DNA of 42,169 nucleotides, from NCBI GenBank assembly GCA_002869015.1, contig PKTT01000052.1, positions 1 through 42,169 on the forward strand, read 5' to 3'. This DNA is from Deltaproteobacteria bacterium (GTDB lineage Bacteria; Desulfobacterota; Deferrisomatia; Deferrisomatales; BM512). Below the pieces are notes generated by a model. The model had not been told where the DNA came from and made no database searches. It worked only from the letters and a program-made list of their open reading frames with translations. Positions 24,825 to 32,635 of this stretch are shown piece after piece; positions within the stretch are counted from its first letter, which is position 1, and each line of letters begins with the position of its first letter. Both the position numbers and the translations under genes were made by a program.

Positions 24825-25699
24825 CCCGACCGCTCCCTCCGTAGGAGATTATCAGCGAAGAGCGCAGCGCCAAGTGCGCCCGCTATTTGAGTATCGTACT
24901 CGCTATTCAGGGCCTTGACGCCGAGGATATCCTCTATGCGCCTTACTATTCCGATATTTTTTGAGATACCCCCGGTTATAAAGAACTCCCGTTCCACACC
25001 GATGCGCATCAGGAGCGCCGACACACGCTCGCTCATGGCGCGGCAGTAGGAGGCTATTACCCGGTTCTTTGACCACCCCTCCTTCAGCCTCGCCATAGCT
25101 TCGCTTTTGGCGAAGACGACGCATACGTCGGAGACTGCTGGCGGCTCCTCCTCTATCTCAAAGGAGCGCTCACCTATCTCTGTTACCGGCACCTCCAAGA
25201 GGTCTGCTATCACCTCCATGCCGCGCCCGGTGCCCGCCGCGCACTTGTCGTTCATAAGGAAGTTTGTCACCTTGCCGCGCTCGTCTATATGTATCCCCTT
25301 GCAGTCCTGCCCACCCATATCGAGGATGGTACGAACCGAGGGGCCCCCCATGTAGTGCGCGCCAAGTCCGTGGCAAGCGATCTCTGTTACCGCCTTTTGA
25401 GCGAAGGGAACATTTACCCGCCCATATCCGGTGCCGACAGTGTAGGCGATCTCTTTTTCGGTGAGGCCGGTCAGCTTAAGGAGCCCCTCCCTGGCCGCTA
25501 GGGCCGAGGCGGGGGAGTTGGCTCCGGTGCGAATCGTATTGTACGCAGCCAGCTTACCATCAACGCAGAGCACCGCCTCCGAGCTGACCGAGCCCACGTC
25601 GATGCCAAGCGTAATTCGCTCAGCGCCTCGCCAGTCAACCCCCTCAAGGACTTTGCCGCCCTCCGTCCATCGCCAATATTCCACCTGTCTATCAGGCAC
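24821..25699 (-). CDS. BadF/BadG/BcrA/BcrD-type ATPase (BzdQ-like activase subunit)
   Basis: A 292-residue ASKHA-fold ATPase of the acyl-CoA dehydratase activase/benzoyl-CoA reductase group, which couples ATP hydrolysis to low-potential electron transfer. It has TLGIDVGSVSSEAVL (phosphate 1), ILDMGGQDCKGI (phosphate 2), and the two cluster cysteines in NDKCAAGTG and SDVCVVFAKSE that bridge a [4Fe-4S] cluster between subunits. The N-terminal EYWRWTEGG extension recalls BzdQ-type subunits. GTG 25699, with GGAGG 6 nt before it, is the likely start and overlaps the upstream gene by 8 nt; starts further up lack a site. With the next ATPase it would form a heterodimer. No BcrB/BcrC-type catalytic subunits are adjacent. 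Confidence 0.85.
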   Translation of the reverse strand: MPDRQVEYWRWTEGGKVLEGVDWRGAERITLGIDVGSVSSEAVLCVDGKLAAYNTIRTGANSPASALAAREGLLKLTGLTEKEIAYTVGTGYGRVNVPFAQKAVTEIACHGLGAHYMGGPSVRTILDMGGQDCKGIHIDERGKVTNFLMNDKCAAGTGRGMEVIADLLEVPVTEIGERSFEIEEEPPAVSDVCVVFAKSEAMARLKEGWSKNRVIASYCRAMSERVSALLMRIGVEREFFITGGISKNIGIVRRIEDILGVKALNSEYDTQIAGALGAALFADNLLRRERSG

Positions 25700-26486
25700 C
25701 CTTCGCCTCCCTCGCTGCGCGGTCGGCCGCCACAAGAGCAGCGCCGAGGGCATCGGCAAACTCAGGTTCTTCGGGAATCAGGAGCTTATCCAACCCCAGC
25801 GCCTCTGCAAGGGATTTAACGAAACCAGGATTCTTCGCCATTCCCCCGAAGAGGGCAACCGACTCAGCGGCCCCCACACGCCTTGCCTGGGAAGATACTC
25901 GGCTTGCGATGGCGTCATGCACTGCGCGGGCGATATCGCTCTCCTTAACGGAGTTGTGTATAAGCGAAACCACCTCACTCTCCGCGAAGACCGTGCACTG
26001 CGCGTTCATCTCTATCCTCTCCGTGGAATCCAGAGATACCAAACCGAACTCCTCAAGGGTGAGACCAAGCGCTCTCGCCATCGACTCGGTGAAGGAGCCT
26101 GACCCCGCGGCGCACTTTTCATTAACTGAGGAGTCGAGCACCCGCCCCGCGCCATCGGTCATCACTGCGCGGCTCTCCTCGGCGCCAACCTCAACGATTA
26201 CATCCACGCCAGGCATAAGGTACGCCCCTGCGCGTGCGGCGGCGGTTACGTCGGTAACCTGCGAGTCCGCGAAATCTAGCAACTCCCGCCCCATGCCAGT
26301 CGCGGTGATGTGGTTGACCTCCTCCCTCTTTACGCCCGCTCCGCTCAAGAGCTCCTCCAAAAGGGAGAGCGCCGAGTCCTTTAAAGCATATCCACCTAAG
26401 GAGGAGGCCATCGAGATCACTCCACCCTCTCTCAACAGGAGCGCTTTTATCTTCTTGTTACCTGCATCTATACCCACGGTGACCAT
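25692..26486 (-). CDS. BadF/BadG/BcrA/BcrD-type ATPase (BzdP/BcrD-like activase subunit)
   Basis: A 264-residue ASKHA ATPase, the partner of the following gene. It begins TVGIDAGNKKIKALL and has cluster cysteines in NEKCAAGSGSFTE and NAQCTVFAESE. The second phosphate segment reads EVGAEESRAV instead of the usual DIGGQD(S/N)K, so it differs from single-subunit activases. This asymmetry between two paralogues resembles the BcrA/BcrD and BzdP/BzdQ pairs of class I benzoyl-CoA reductase. Start ATG 26486 has GGAGG 11 nt upstream; a TTG three codons earlier is possible. It is first in its operon, divergent from the sensor kinase gene. Confidence 0.83.
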   Translation of the reverse strand: MVTVGIDAGNKKIKALLLREGGVISMASSLGGYALKDSALSLLEELLSGAGVKREEVNHITATGMGRELLDFADSQVTDVTAAARAGAYLMPGVDVIVEVGAEESRAVMTDGAGRVLDSSVNEKCAAGSGSFTESMARALGLTLEEFGLVSLDSTERIEMNAQCTVFAESEVVSLIHNSVKESDIARAVHDAIASRVSSQARRVGAAESVALFGGMAKNPGFVKSLAEALGLDKLLIPEEPEFADALGAALVAADRAAREAKGA

Positions 26487-26638
26487 ATACCGCAACACCT
26501 CCAATTAAGCTTAACAACACAGGGCGTAATGATAACTACCCTTTCAACCGGAAGCCACCCCCGGCTCGCGTTTATCTCTACTTGATAAATATGACAACGA
26601 GATTAATGGGCGTTTCGGTCAAAAGCTACACCATATAC

Positions 26639-26653
26639 GGTTATATTTTACCG
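26639..26653. promoter_or_regulatory. GGTT-N7-ACCG element, copy 3
   Basis: GGTTATATTTTACCG in the divergent region between the activase operon and the sensor kinase. It is 43 bp, about four helical turns, from copy 4, so both would face the same side of the DNA. Confidence 0.6.
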
Positions 26654-26669
26654 CTTGCGCCCCTATATT

Positions 26670-26696
26670 TTGACATGATAAGGTTATTTTTAACCG
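26670..26696. promoter_or_regulatory. GGTT-N7-ACCG element, copy 4, next to a -35-like TTGACA
   Basis: GGTTATTTTTAACCG (26682-26696) is the most symmetrical copy, GGTTA and TAACC around five T. A TTGACA lies at 26670-26675 on the plus strand, so the element would fall in the spacer of a promoter for the kinase gene; no good -10 box was found. Binding here could give autoregulation. Confidence 0.5.
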
Positions 26697-26730
26697 AATA
26701 ACTCAAATCATCAACCATCCCGGCGGTAAA

Positions 26731-28638
26731 ATGGCTCAAACAAAGCAGGAACCAAGGTCATTGCTCTCAATGCTGGAAGGCTTCTCCGCCCTTGCGGGGA
26801 GTTCTCCCCTGCCCATAAACCGCGCCTTTGCCCGCATGCACCTTGAACTTGGGGTAAAAGCCTCGCGATTGACCCAGAGGGAGGAGGAGGGCGGGGATAT
26901 CCTACTCTTCGAGGCGGGGTGGAGCGGGCTGACGGGTGAGGAGGAGATACTCTCCCTGCCCTGCAATTCTGCGGAGCTGGAACGAGGAACCATTGAGGTC
27001 GCGGCAAACTCCTTCGGGGCCGATACCCTTTCAGCGCTGGAAGCAGTTGCCTCCCGTATTGGCGTTGAGCTTGACAACCGGCGCCTCAGGGAGGAGCTGG
27101 CTGAAGCGCGCTTTGAGTCGGAGGCGATACAGTCCTTCAGCCACGAGCTGACGTGGAGCCGAGATATAAAGACCCTCTGCGACGTCGTCTTAAAGGAGGC
27201 TCTTCACCTCGTTCAGGCCGAGGGCGGGGCGTTATACCTTGGCGAGCCGAGGGACGACCATATTTATCTCAGGGCGACGGCGGGTGAGCTATATTCTCCA
27301 TTGCCCGAGCGGATCCTCCCAGGTAGCGAGGGATCCTTCATAGCTTTAGCCGCGCTTGGTGAACGCCCCTTGAGAAACAGGGAGGCGGAAGTTGCCAAGG
27401 AGGATGGCGCAGAGGTTAACCGCATAGCGGTGCCCTTCAAGTCCACCGGGGGCGTTCTTGGCGTGCTTACCCTTGAAGCCTTGGCCGGCAACCCATTTGA
27501 CATATCTCAGGAGAGGGTCCTCTCGGTCTTCACGGCGCAGGCCTCAAAGGCCCTTGAGGTTGCTATCCTCATCGGCGACCTTCGCCTTGAGCGGGACACA
27601 AGGGAGAACATCCTCGCGGGCAGCCCCAACGGCATCATTGCCGTGAATGAACTTCGCAAAGTTACGCTGATGAACAGCGCTGCGCGCGATTACCTCGCCG
27701 TTCGAGAGGAGCCCGTTGGCAACCCCATAGAGCGTTACATACCGCTCAAAAAGCCCCTCGCCCTGCTCGACCGCGTGATGAGCGACAGGTCTCAACTGGA
27801 GGCTGTGGAGCTGCCCATCTTAAGAAACGGGGAGACCCGCTACTACTACACAAATATATGCAGCCTCGGGCGCTCCTCGACCCCCGGCGCGACCCTGATA
27901 ATTCAGGACGTAACCGAGAAGAAGAAAATCGACGCAAGGATGCAGTTCATGGAGCGCGTAGCCTCCATCGGTCATCTGGCGGCGGGCATCGCCCATGAGA
28001 TAAGAAACCCCCTAACCGGGATCGGCATAACCCTCGACAACCTTGTGGCGGAGGAGGATATCTCCGAGGGTGGACGCGAGCTGATACGCGACATTCTAAA
28101 AGAGGTCGAGCGGCTTGAGCACCTGATAAAGGAGCTCCTCGACTTCGCCCGCCCGCAGCCCGCCAAGATTCAACCGATGGAGCTATCGACAGCCTTCGAG
28201 TGGTCAAGGGCCTTCACCAAGCAGTGCAGGAAGAAGGGCATTGAGTGCGAGGTATCAATGGAGGAGAACCCCACCCTCGTCGGCGACCCGGAGAAGCTAA
28301 AGCAGCTATTTTTAAACCTCGCCATCAACGCCCTTGAGGCCACTGCGCCGGGTGGACGAATAGCAATCCGCTCATATTTAAAGGGGCCCGGCAACGGTCG
28401 GGTGACGGTTGAGATATCGGACACCGGCTCCGGCATAGATGAAAAGACGCAGAGCCAGGTGTTCACCCCCTTCTTCACAACAAAAAACGAGGGGACGGGG
28501 CTCGGCCTCTCTATAGTCCACTCAATTTGCGAGCAGCACGGCGGCGAGGTTGAGATCGACTCCACCCCCGGCGTAGGCACTACCTTCATGGTAAACCTCC
28601 CCCTCTCAGGGGCCAGGGAACCATCAAAGGAGATATAA
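26731..28638 (+). CDS. Soluble sensor histidine kinase (GAF-PAS-HisKA-HATPase)
   Basis: A 635-residue cytosolic kinase without membrane segments. The N-terminal 125 residues are of unclear fold. A GAF-like sensor follows (about 140-285), then a PAS domain (about 290-410, ILAGSPNGIIAVNE), the phosphoacceptor H-box GIAHEIRNPLTGIG (about 425), and the ATPase boxes NLAINALEAT, SDTGSGIDE and GTGLGLSIV. It is followed with no gap by the NtrC-type regulator, the cognate partner. Two GGTT-N7-ACCG elements lie just upstream. A soluble sensor fits detection of an intracellular signal such as an aromatic acid or CoA thioester. In Geobacter a comparable two-component pair (BamVW) is linked to benzoate genes; equivalence is inference. 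Confidence 0.92.
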   Translation: MAQTKQEPRSLLSMLEGFSALAGSSPLPINRAFARMHLELGVKASRLTQREEEGGDILLFEAGWSGLTGEEEILSLPCNSAELERGTIEVAANSFGADTLSALEAVASRIGVELDNRRLREELAEARFESEAIQSFSHELTWSRDIKTLCDVVLKEALHLVQAEGGALYLGEPRDDHIYLRATAGELYSPLPERILPGSEGSFIALAALGERPLRNREAEVAKEDGAEVNRIAVPFKSTGGVLGVLTLEALAGNPFDISQERVLSVFTAQASKALEVAILIGDLRLERDTRENILAGSPNGIIAVNELRKVTLMNSAARDYLAVREEPVGNPIERYIPLKKPLALLDRVMSDRSQLEAVELPILRNGETRYYYTNICSLGRSSTPGATLIIQDVTEKKKIDARMQFMERVASIGHLAAGIAHEIRNPLTGIGITLDNLVAEEDISEGGRELIRDILKEVERLEHLIKELLDFARPQPAKIQPMELSTAFEWSRAFTKQCRKKGIECEVSMEENPTLVGDPEKLKQLFLNLAINALEATAPGGRIAIRSYLKGPGNGRVTVEISDTGSGIDEKTQSQVFTPFFTTKNEGTGLGLSIVHSICEQHGGEVEIDSTPGVGTTFMVNLPLSGAREPSKEI

Positions 28639-30027
28639 TTGTCCGCACGAATACTTATCGTCGATGACGAGGCGTTGATTAGAAAGTCCCTAAGCCACGG
28701 CCTCATCCGAAAAGGTTACGAGGTAGAGACAGCCGCCTCCGGGGCTGAGGCGAGGGCCCTCTTCGCCCCCGGCGAGTTCGACCTGATACTCCTCGACCTT
28801 AGACTTCCGGATACCTCGGGGATCGACCTCTTAAGGGAGTTCAAGGAGGCGCAGGAGGATATCCTCGTCATTATGATGACCGCCTATGGCACCCCTGAAT
28901 CCGCCGAGGAGGCCACTTTGCTTGGGGCCTACGACTACGTCAACAAGCCCTTCAAGTCGCGGGAGATTGAGGTAATAATCCGCCTGGCAATAGAGGCGGG
29001 GAGCCTTAAGCGTGAAGTCAAAGCGCTCCATGAGGACGCCGCATCACCCTATTCACTGGACAATATGAAGAGCGAAGACCCCTCAATGCTCAAGGTCTTC
29101 GACATGGTTCGAAAGGTTGTCACAACCCCTGAGGTGCCGGTCCTCATACAGGGTGAGAGCGGCACAGGCAAGGAGATGGTGGCGCGGGCGATCCACGCCG
29201 AATCTGACCGGCATGATAAACCCTTCATCGCCATAAACTGCGCCGCCATCCCGGATCATCTTATGGAGAGCGAGTTCTTCGGCCACGAGAAGGGCTCCTT
29301 TACCGATGCCAAGGGTCGCAAGATTGGGCTCATGGAGCGCGGCGAGGGCGGAACAGTCTTTTTGGATGAGATCGGCGAGATGAGCCTGCCGCTACAGGCA
29401 AAGCTTCTCCGGGTCCTTGAAGAGCGGACCTTGAGGCGGATCGGCGGAGCACGCGACATCCCCCTCGACATAAGGATAATAGCGGCGACCAACCGCTCTC
29501 TTGAGGAGGCGATAAAGGAGGGCTCTTTCCGCGAGGATATCTACTACCGGCTGAAACTTATAAACATAACCCTACCCCCCTTAAGGCTGCGGCGCGGGGA
29601 CATACTCCCCTTAGCCCGTCACTTTATCGAGCTTTCCAACGTACGTTTTCATAAGCAGGTCAAAGGTTTGACAGAGGAGGCGGCAAGGGAGCTTGGCGAG
29701 TACCACTGGCCGGGAAATATCCGCGAACTTAAAAATACCATTGAGCGAATCCTCATTCTTGAGGAGACTGAGTACATAGACGCCGAACACCTCCCCCCGG
29801 AGATAAGAGGCCGGGAGGGCGCGAACCTCTCAGGCATGATCCTCCCACAGGGCGAAGAGATTGAGGGCGGCATCGACTATGAAGCGTTTCTCACAGAGGT
29901 TGGACGCCACCTCATTTCGGAGGCGCTCCGCATCGCCGGGGGCAATAAGGCAAAGGCTGCGCGCCTCCTCTACATGGACAGGGGAACGCTGCGCTACAAC
30001 ATAAAGAGGATGGAAATAGAGGCATGA
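28639..30027 (+). CDS. NtrC-type sigma54-dependent response regulator
   Basis: A 462-residue activator. The receiver domain has the phosphorylated Asp53 (LLDLRLPD), a switch Thr (MMTAYG) and Lys (YVNKPF). The AAA+ domain has Walker A GESGTGKE, Walker B GTVFLDEIGEM, and arginine fingers near FREDIYYRL. The C-terminal Fis-type HTH is GGNKAKAARLLYMDRGTLRY. The sigma54-contact loop is GSFTDA in place of GAFTGA, an uncommon variant. The start is TTG 28639 with AGGAG 6 nt upstream, immediately after the kinase stop. It is the best candidate to act at the sigma54 promoters of the ior and paaK units and at the GGTT-N7-ACCG elements. Confidence 0.93.
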   Translation: MSARILIVDDEALIRKSLSHGLIRKGYEVETAASGAEARALFAPGEFDLILLDLRLPDTSGIDLLREFKEAQEDILVIMMTAYGTPESAEEATLLGAYDYVNKPFKSREIEVIIRLAIEAGSLKREVKALHEDAASPYSLDNMKSEDPSMLKVFDMVRKVVTTPEVPVLIQGESGTGKEMVARAIHAESDRHDKPFIAINCAAIPDHLMESEFFGHEKGSFTDAKGRKIGLMERGEGGTVFLDEIGEMSLPLQAKLLRVLEERTLRRIGGARDIPLDIRIIAATNRSLEEAIKEGSFREDIYYRLKLINITLPPLRLRRGDILPLARHFIELSNVRFHKQVKGLTEEAARELGEYHWPGNIRELKNTIERILILEETEYIDAEHLPPEIRGREGANLSGMILPQGEEIEGGIDYEAFLTEVGRHLISEALRIAGGNKAKAARLLYMDRGTLRYNIKRMEIEA

Positions 30028-30704
30028 CCGCTGTTAATGAGCCAGATAAAACACTCGCGCCGACTCCATATTTAGACTTCGACAAAGAGGTTGTGCGCGC
30101 CTTCGCCGAAGAGGCTGCCGGCAGGGCAAAAACCCCTCGGGATAGGGCAGTGGCGCTCTTTTACGCCGTGCGTGACGGAATCCACTACGACCCTTACCAT
30201 GTTTCGACTGACCCGGCGCACCTCACCGCAAGCCGCGTCGCCGAGGAGCTTGTAGGCTACTGTGTACCAAAAGCCACCCTGCTCGCGGCTGCCGCCAGAT
30301 ATTTCGGAATCCCGGCGATGGTGGGATTTGCCGACGTAAAGAACCACCTGACCACCGAGAAGCTCAAAAAACGCCTCGGCACAGATGTATTTTACCATCA
30401 CGGCTACACCGTTCTATCTCTAGATAAAAAGTGGCATAAAGTAACCCCGACCTTCAACAAAAGCCTCTGCGAGAGGTTCGGTGTCAAAACCCTTGAATGG
30501 TCCGGCGAGGGCAACTCAATGATGCACCCCTTCGACGCAGAGGGAAAAAAACACATGGAGTATCTGGTGGACTGGGGCGCTTACGACGAGCTGCCCGCCG
30601 ATGAGCTGATAAAGATTTGGGTGGATAAATACCCGCGCATGTTTGTATCGCCCAAAGCTGGCGACGCCGCAGAGGGCGGCGACGAAAAGTGGCTCGACAA
30701 ATAA
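30024..30704 (+). CDS. Transglutaminase-like cysteine protease-fold protein
   Basis: A 226-residue protein with the transglutaminase core triad: Cys in GYCVPKATLLAAAARYFGIP (about residue 80), His in YHHGYTVL (about 125) and Asp/Asn in KVTPTFNKS. The order and spacing match bacterial transglutaminase-like peptidases. No signal peptide is seen, so it acts in the cytoplasm. Its ATG overlaps the regulator stop (ATGA), which ties it to the two-component operon. Its substrate is unknown; some family members hydrolyse or transfer peptide or amide bonds. A link with aromatic amides or conjugates would be speculation. Confidence 0.82.
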   Translation: MTAVNEPDKTLAPTPYLDFDKEVVRAFAEEAAGRAKTPRDRAVALFYAVRDGIHYDPYHVSTDPAHLTASRVAEELVGYCVPKATLLAAAARYFGIPAMVGFADVKNHLTTEKLKKRLGTDVFYHHGYTVLSLDKKWHKVTPTFNKSLCERFGVKTLEWSGEGNSMMHPFDAEGKKHMEYLVDWGAYDELPADELIKIWVDKYPRMFVSPKAGDAAEGGDEKWLDK

Positions 30705-30722
30705 ACTTCAAAGAGGGATGCC

Positions 30723-31130
30723 ATGAACTTTCCGGTCATCTACGAGAGAAAAGTCCGCTACTCAGACACCGACGCCCAGGGCCACGTCTTCAACGTCAAC
30801 TACTTTCGCTACTTCGACGACGCAATCACCGACTACATGGATGTAGCTTTGGGCCCCGGCGAACCGGAGGGTTACGACATGCTCCTCGCCCACGCGGAGG
30901 CGGACTTTAAATCCTCAGCCCAGCTGGGAGAAGAGATGAGCTGCGGCGTGCGTGTAGAGCGCATCGGCAACACCTCAATCACCTTTTACCTTGAAATCAC
31001 CAACAAAAAAACCGGCGCACTTATCTGCACCGGCAAAGAAATTTACGTAATCGTCGAAAAAGTGGGAATGCCCCCCATGCCCGTCCCCGACGCAATCAAA
31101 GAAGCCATTGCGAGGTTGCAAGAGACCTAG
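30723..31130 (+). CDS. Acyl-CoA thioesterase, 4HBT/YbgC family
   Basis: A 135-residue hot-dog-fold thioesterase. The active-site signature is YSDTDAQGHVFNVNYFRYFD (residues 13-32), with the catalytic Asp as in 4-hydroxybenzoyl-CoA thioesterase and YbgC. It hydrolyses a CoA thioester to acid and CoA, which in this setting could release trapped CoA from an aromatic or acyl-CoA. It follows the transglutaminase gene by 18 nt with GAGGG before ATG 30723 and ends the plus-strand run. A 6-bp inverted repeat at its stop (31125-31143) lies before the convergent HTH gene. Confidence 0.87.
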   Translation: MNFPVIYERKVRYSDTDAQGHVFNVNYFRYFDDAITDYMDVALGPGEPEGYDMLLAHAEADFKSSAQLGEEMSCGVRVERIGNTSITFYLEITNKKTGALICTGKEIYVIVEKVGMPPMPVPDAIKEAIARLQET

Positions 31131-31147
31131 AGCTTGGCTAGGTAAAT

Positions 31148-31465
31148 CTATCTACAGCCCGATACCGTAAGCTTCATTTGTTCGAAGCCAAGGCAGGTCT
31201 TTATAATGTTCATGTAATTAGTCAGGGTCGGATTGCCCCTTGGGCCTAGCATCCTGCGTATGCTCTTTTCATCCTTACCCAACTCCGCAGCTACACTTGA
31301 AAAGGCATCGGTTGCATTAAGATAATCTTTTATAAGGCTCTTGCCCGTCAGCACATCGCCTTGAAAGAGCGCATTAGCCGCCTCTACTATAAGCGCCTCA
31401 CGAAATACTTTCTCCTCTTTTGCGCGTGCCCTAACAGTATCTTGAAAATCTTTGGCAAGGCGCAT
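31148..31465 (-). CDS. HTH addiction-module antidote-like protein (orphan)
   Basis: A 105-residue protein resembling the HigA/addiction-module antidote group of small HTH regulators. Typical pieces are FREALIVEAANALFQGDVLTGK, DYLNATDAFSSVAAELG, and the HTH end KSIRRMLGPRGNPTLTNY. Such genes normally follow a RelE/HigB toxin gene, but none is found on either side: upstream (31466-31651) is an AT-rich promoter region and downstream is the thioesterase. It is therefore an orphan antitoxin or a stand-alone regulator. The start, ATG 31465, has only a weak ribosome site. Confidence 0.72.
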   Translation of the reverse strand: MRLAKDFQDTVRARAKEEKVFREALIVEAANALFQGDVLTGKSLIKDYLNATDAFSSVAAELGKDEKSIRRMLGPRGNPTLTNYMNIIKTCLGFEQMKLTVSGCR

Positions 31466-31651
31466 TAATCAACCTTTCAATGTGAAGAGAAAAGCACTTC
31501 TTCCCTGTTAATGGTGAGCAAGCGGCCCGCAAGAAAAGCTTTCACATATACTACTTTTATATATTTAATATTAAAGGATTTTCCGCTTTGGGTAGGTGCG
31601 GCGTCGGCTTATAATTTCCACTGCCTTTATCTTCACACTCAAGGGGAGCAA

Positions 31652-32581
31652 ATGGGCTCTGAAAATAAGCACGGTTCGACGAGGGCCATTTTCTATGCGC
31701 TGGGGGCAAACCTCGGCATAGCCGCCGCGAAGACCGCCGGTGCGATAATAACGAACTCGGGGGCGATGCTCGCAGAAGCTGTTCACTCCTTCGCCGATTG
31801 CGCCAACCAGCTGCTCCTCTTTATCGGCATCTCCCGCGCGAAGCGCCCGCCGGACTCCCGCCATCCCTTAGGCTATGGCAAGACCATCTACTTTTGGTCC
31901 TTCATCGTCGCGCTTATGCTCTTTAGCATGGGCGGGCTCTTTTCGCTTTATGAGGGCGCGCACAAGCTGGCCGCCATTCAGCGCGGGGGCGACCACTCAA
32001 TTGAGAGCCCATGGGTGGCGATCGTTATCCTTCTCTTCGGGGTGGCACTTGAGGGGTCCTCGCTCCTTGGCGCGCTCAAAGAGAGCCGCGAGCTCAGGAG
32101 GGGCAAGACGCTTTGGCGCTGGTTCAAAAGCAGCCGCGAGAGCACCTATCTAGTGGTCATCGGGGAGGACTTCGCGGCGCTCATCGGCCTCACCCTCGCG
32201 CTAATGGCGGTTGGGCTATCAGTGGTCACCGGCAACCCTCTCTACGATGCGCTTGGGAGCATGGCGGTGGGCGCGCTGCTCATCGTCGTCGCCATAGTGG
32301 TCGGCATCGAGATTAAGAGCCTCCTCATAGGAGAGAGCGCAGGCAGCGAGGTTGAGGAGGCTATCCGCGTTTTTTTGAATGAGCACAGTGCCGTTGATAA
32401 GCTCCTCAACCTTAAAACGCTCCAGATGGGCGACGAGGTTATGGTGGCGGTCAAGGCGCTGATGTCCAAACAGGAATCAGTGGATATGCTTATAAGCGAG
32501 ATTAACCGCTGCGAGCGGGAGCTAAAGAGCGCCTTCCCGCAGGTGCGGTGGATATTTTTCGAGCCGGACAACTGCGATTAG
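31652..32581 (+). CDS. Cation diffusion facilitator family metal transporter
   Basis: A 309-residue membrane protein exporting divalent metals (zinc, iron or manganese) in exchange for protons. About five or six hydrophobic segments are visible (FYALGANLGIAAAKTAGAII, YFWSFIVALMLFSMGGLFSL, WVAIVILLFGVALEGSSLLG, LIGLTLALMAVGLSVV, AVGALLIVVAIVVGIEI). The metal site in segment 2 is HSFADCANQ; the matching site is GEDFAAL, so an E-D pair replaces the usual HxxxD and may change metal preference. The hydrophilic C-terminal domain follows. I start at ATG 31652 with GGGGAG upstream, since the 47 residues before it look like leader DNA. It stands alone and converges with corA. Confidence 0.87.
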   Translation: MGSENKHGSTRAIFYALGANLGIAAAKTAGAIITNSGAMLAEAVHSFADCANQLLLFIGISRAKRPPDSRHPLGYGKTIYFWSFIVALMLFSMGGLFSLYEGAHKLAAIQRGGDHSIESPWVAIVILLFGVALEGSSLLGALKESRELRRGKTLWRWFKSSRESTYLVVIGEDFAALIGLTLALMAVGLSVVTGNPLYDALGSMAVGALLIVVAIVVGIEIKSLLIGESAGSEVEEAIRVFLNEHSAVDKLLNLKTLQMGDEVMVAVKALMSKQESVDMLISEINRCERELKSAFPQVRWIFFEPDNCD

Positions 32582-32635
32582 CCGTTAGCTGTAGCGACAC
32601 CTTGCAAGGCGATATAAAGAGAAACTACAAAATTA

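Noticed and set aside
24305-26486. Complete class I benzoyl-CoA reductase operon
   Set aside because: Only ATPase and ferredoxin-type genes are present; the BcrB/BcrC-type catalytic subunits are missing on both sides.
26487-26730. Sigma54 promoter for the activase or kinase genes
   Set aside because: No GG-N10-GC pair with acceptable flanks was found on either strand; the closest (around 26548-26564) has the wrong spacing.
31511-31651. Extended N-terminus of the CDF transporter from 31511
   Set aside because: The extra 47 residues are encoded by AT-rich leader-like DNA, and a good ribosome site precedes ATG 31652.
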